Shown piece by piece: positions 60,455-64,000 of a DNA stretch of 64,000 nucleotides. Origin of the DNA: Membranipora membranacea (Eukaryota; Bryozoa; Gymnolaemata; Cheilostomatida; Membraniporidae). Under the pieces are notes generated by a model, which saw only the letters and a program-made list of their open reading frames with translations, had not been told where the DNA came from and did no database searches. The stretch covers positions 3,489,501 through 3,553,500 of the forward strand of contig OU612070.1 in the NCBI GenBank assembly GCA_914767715.1, in the 5' to 3' direction. A program made the position numbers and the translations under genes. How positions within the stretch are numbered: position 1 is the first letter of the stretch; every line of letters starts with the position of its first letter.

Positions 60455-61998
60455 ATGTTGAGTAAGACAAGCATTTCTGTTGTATCAACCATTATATTGG
60501 CTTTAGCCTTTGTCTACAAGATCAACCAGGATTATGTGCTGACTGAGAGACTTAACAATGTCCTAAATGGACTTCTAAGAGCTGAACAAAAAGTCAAAGT
60601 TGAACAGAAAACTAAAGTTGGTGTTGGTTTTGGTGGCTGCCAAGATGGATTTCTTCCTGCCTTTGCTGCATTTAAAGAGCTTCAGATGACACCCACTGGG
60701 GACAGAGTGCATCATGACTTGGTGCACAATCAGGAAGAACTTGAGCAGCTATTCAATTATTTCTTCCATCATGGTGCTGCTGCAGAGTAAGTCCCACATG
60801 CAGTGTGTATGTGTGCGTGCGCGTATGTACGTATATACATATATGTTGTATGATATTATATTGTTGTTTATTATGATTATGTTTAAATATTGTGGTGATA
60901 GTTTGACCTATAGTGCAACTCATAGTTAGTGTGTAAAGTTGGCATGCAGCAGCATATGCACTAAGCCAAGTGCTTTTGCAGACATACAAATCATCCACAC
61001 TACTTATCATTATATATAACATACTGTTTACTAGGCCTATATGGTTTCTCTTTCACGCTCCAAATATTGACAACCTATTCTATTCTTAGACAATGACATG
61101 AGTATAATGATTATAGTTAATACTAATGATGATTATTCCTTTCCTTCTTGTCTTCTCAATGGGAATCAGCAACATCTCCAAGAGAAAAGGCCTTTAACCC
61201 TCAATAATTTCTTGCAGCACAACAACTTACTTTCGTTCAGATTTATTCTAGTAGTTTTCAGTTGATTGAGATCACAGAATATAGCTGTCATGTGTTGTTC
61301 ATACCGTTTTCAATTCAAGGTAATTGAAATCAATCCAAATGACGTCAAAAATTTGAACAAAGCAATATAATGGAAAACAGTGGTGCACTAATTGACAATT
61401 ATTATTTGCAGGAGATATGTTGGAAATGAGACCTATTTCCAAACCATTGTCAAAGCTCTGCAGCGATATGAGGACACAAAATGGGTTGTAGGAGGAAACG
61501 CTCCTGTAATGGCTCAGCGGCTGGTTACAGAAGGCTCAGAAGTCCTACTTGGTGCCAGAAACAGTCCCAACGTTTTCTTCGGTGATAATATTAAAGGTAA
61601 GTATATATTTTCTTGCTAATTCTAATGTGTTCCAATCACAAACGGCATATTTTTTTTCATGTAGCTTGATATGATCGTTAACAGGATGAAAACTTTTTGG
61701 TCTGTAAAAAAATATTTCTTAGTGATATTGCAGTGCCTGGAAAGCAGTTTTTCCTTCAGATTCTGTCTGTGGCAATATTTCTGATTGAGTTTCTTGTTTA
61801 TAAATTTATGCAGGGAAAATATTCATTTATATCAAGTGAAATCACAGCATGCTCTGAGTTGTAGACTGCTACCACTTCACACAATGATAATTACATGAAA
61901 CCAGCATCAAAACTGTAACACAACTCAGACAAAACTGAAGGGTATTTATATGCAGATGCAAGCTACACTCCTCTCCTCTGTAATAATTCAGTGAACTC

Positions 61999-62045
<47 letters not shown>

Positions 62046-63914
62046 CATAGAAGTATATATAAAAATATGGATATGTCACGGAAGCAATAGAAAATTTGGC
62101 ACGCTTTATTAGTCCAGTCTCCGAAAATCTGACCATTGATATTTAATGTTAGATAAATGATAACTGTTTGACTGTTAACTCTTTACCTGAGAAGGGAGAG
62201 TAAATGTTACAGGGATCTCATACAATCCCATCTAACCACCATATTCTATTTTTTAAATATAATTTGTAGGTATGGGAAAGCAAGAAAAAGACGATATACA
62301 TATTATATTTGAGTATGACAAGGGCGCAGTTTGGGGTAACATAACAACTCCTCGTGCCAACAGGTAGGACTAAGCTAAGTGTTTTTGATATCAATGCGGA
62401 CCAATGACAAACCTCAGCTTGGGTCAACCGAAATTCATAAATTCTACCTCTATTGTTGATTAATATATATTATACATACATGTAAATGGCATCGATATTT
62501 GCAGGCTGATAGTTCACAATGATCAGTTTAACCCTATGCTGACTATGCTGGAAGAGTTTGAAGAAGAGATGAGAAAATTCAACCCTAATCTCTTTGTACT
62601 CGGCGGACTTCAGATGATGGATAACTTTCCTTTCCCTCCTGGTTAGTTAATATTAGTCCATCTGGTCCACATCAGTATAAGGATGTTGAATGTTTGAAAA
62701 GCTGATGTTGCAAATGATTATATCATAGCAAGGTTAAAGGTTGTACGGTCTCACTGTGTGACCGAGTTAATGAAGATAAATCTTTTGATTTCATAACAAT
62801 TGCTTTTATGCTTTTATAATGTGCGAAGCAAGTTGACAATTATTATGATCCTCGTCTACCAGCTGATAACTGCTGATTATGCCATCAAGAATCTGCACAG
62901 TACTATTTGATGACTTTCATCTCAGGTGTTCGAGACTCAAGATTGACAGTTCTTGAGAACTTTCTTAAGAATATGCCACCAGCGACCCTCACTCATTTTG
63001 AGATGGCATCTTTTAGTGAGGAGTCCCTGCTCCAAGAACTGATGCACAAAGTGTTGCCTTATGCAGACAGTCTGGGGATGAATGAACAGGAGCTACCTAA
63101 CTTCTTAGGTAAGTAGTATGACTTGGTAGGTGTCTGTCTATCATACTCATGTCTATGCTCATAACTCGCTCACGACTTGCCCCGGGTGAAATCATTTAGA
63201 CAAAGTTTCAGTCACTAGACTTGTACAACAAATATGCACTCCGGACTTGTTCAAGCGTTTTTACATATTCTCTGTATCGGACTTCGATCACCAGGCCTCA
63301 TCGCTGACAAGGCGAATAATATACATAACTATTTTAGGCATTCTTCAGAACAAGCCAGTGCAGCTGGTCGCCGATTCTAACCCAAGAGTGGCCACCGCTC
63401 TGGATGACATCAGAGAGATGTACAGATTGGTGGGAGAGCTGGGTGGTCCTCGTAGACTTACTCGTATACATGTACATACACTAGCATATCAGGCTATCGT
63501 CACTGTCAAAGGTAAAGTCATAAATACAAACAAATTTCTGATGTCTAGATAACATAAGACAGTGAAAATTATATATAATGAGGCATTCTTATGAGGTATC
63601 TGATTTAGTAGAATGATTTGATGATTACCATTGAAGTATTGAAGAAGGAGTCTTAAACACATAATGATGTTGTTGTCGGTTTTCTTCATGGTTTTAATTG
63701 AATTATTTGTCATCATGGATAAAAAAATTCTTGTTTCTCTCTAAACATTTTTGTGGCTCTTTTTTTATCCTAGGCTCAGCATGGACGAACACAATGTCAG
63801 CAGCAGCTAAGGCATCACTGGTGGCTAACAGATGGGTGTGTGGTAACACTACTATCAATATAGAGAAAGCCAAACTACTCCTTGATGAGTCATTCTCATC
63901 TAGCCGTATCGAAG
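60455..63914 (+). CDS. ADPGK: ADP-dependent glucokinase (3' end outside window)
   Basis: Seven exons in the window: 60455-60786, 61412-61596, 62270-62363, 62505-62641, 62926-63108, 63338-63511, 63774-63914; 1246 nt, about 415 residues, in phase, continuing past the right edge (the last exon ends after the first base of a codon). ADPGK phosphorylates glucose using ADP and is ER-associated in vertebrates. Visible: N-terminal hydrophobic anchor or signal (VVSTIILALAFVY), VGVGFGGCQDGFLPAF at the nucleotide/sugar-binding fold start, HHGAAAERYVG, WVVGGNAPVMAQRL, FVLGGLQMM, FEMASFSEESL, SLGMNEQEL and LTRIHVHTLAYQAIVTV, all in family order. The catalytic GxGD motif normally lies further C-terminal and is not included. 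The start is the only ATG giving the hydrophobic N-terminus. Confidence 0.92.
62002..62041. repeat. (TA)n microsatellite in ADPGK intron
   Basis: About 19 TA units in intron 2 of the ADPGK gene. Purely repetitive. Confidence 0.85.
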
Positions 63915-64000
63915 GTCAGTATAAACAATCAATAAGTTCACTTACCCTGTCTTAATGCCCTGCTGCAGTTTATATCATAGCTGTCACAATTTTGTGATGG

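Noticed and set aside
1-64000. tRNA, rRNA or other structured RNA genes
   Set aside because: No convincing A/B box pairs, cloverleaf ends or rRNA-like stretches were seen by eye; a covariance-model scan would be needed to exclude small RNAs.

Overview
The window is eukaryotic, intron-rich nuclear DNA from an animal. The GT-AG introns, the protein families (tetraspanin, PPP1R8/NIPP1, MOK kinase, TMX1, ADP-dependent glucokinase, Cwf19L2, GM2 activator) and the absence of operon structure all indicate an invertebrate metazoan. An early-branching lineage such as a sponge is plausible, but I cannot fix the species from sequence alone. The DNA is AT-rich, intergenic distances are mostly 0.3-2 kb, and many introns carry small foldback (MITE-like) insertions.

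Layout, left to right. (1) 0.6-3.0 kb, minus: ganglioside GM2 activator-like lysosomal lipid-transfer protein, 5 exons, complete. (2) 4.3-8.7 kb, minus: PEX11 (gamma-like) peroxisomal membrane protein, 4 exons; its first intron holds a 5'-truncated LINE reverse transcriptase and an adjoining terminal-inverted-repeat element. (3) 10.0-13.9 kb, minus: tetraspanin, 7 exons, complete, with a long cytoplasmic tail. (4) 15.4-18.7 and 19.5-23.7 kb, plus: a tandem pair of MRH/Atg27-like type I membrane proteins with identical seven-exon structure; they differ at the extreme C-terminal sorting-like motif (FDNI versus YDNI). (5) 24.4-29.4 kb, plus: TMX1-like ER thioredoxin (CPAC active site). (6) 32.1-41.0 kb, plus: MOK-type MAPK-related kinase (TEY activation loop); its first coding exon was not found. 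(7) 42.1-44.4 kb, minus: NIPP1/PPP1R8, complete, with an altered PP1-docking motif. (8) 45.2-47.2 kb: two opposed, decayed remnants of P-element/THAP9-type transposases. (9) 48.7-60.1 kb, minus: the splicing factor CWF19L2, 18 coding exons, complete, with an inserted RS/RD-rich segment. (10) 57.9-59.1 kb, plus: a small secreted cysteine-rich peptide gene with its own TATA box and poly(A) signal, lying inside a CWF19L2 intron on the opposite strand. (11) 60.5 kb to the right edge, plus: ADP-dependent glucokinase, truncated by the window, sharing a 363-bp divergent promoter interval with CWF19L2.

The genes do not form one pathway. Endolysosome/ER membrane functions are frequent (GM2 activator, two MRH proteins, TMX1, ADPGK), and two nuclear RNA-processing factors (NIPP1, CWF19L2) lie near each other. 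The most unusual content is the nested cysteine-rich peptide gene, the diverged sorting tail of the tandem MRH pair, and several families of very short palindromic insertions with recognisable 7-9 bp target duplications. All exon coordinates were derived by hand from splice signals and reading-frame continuity; comparisons with human proteins are from memory of those families, not from alignments.
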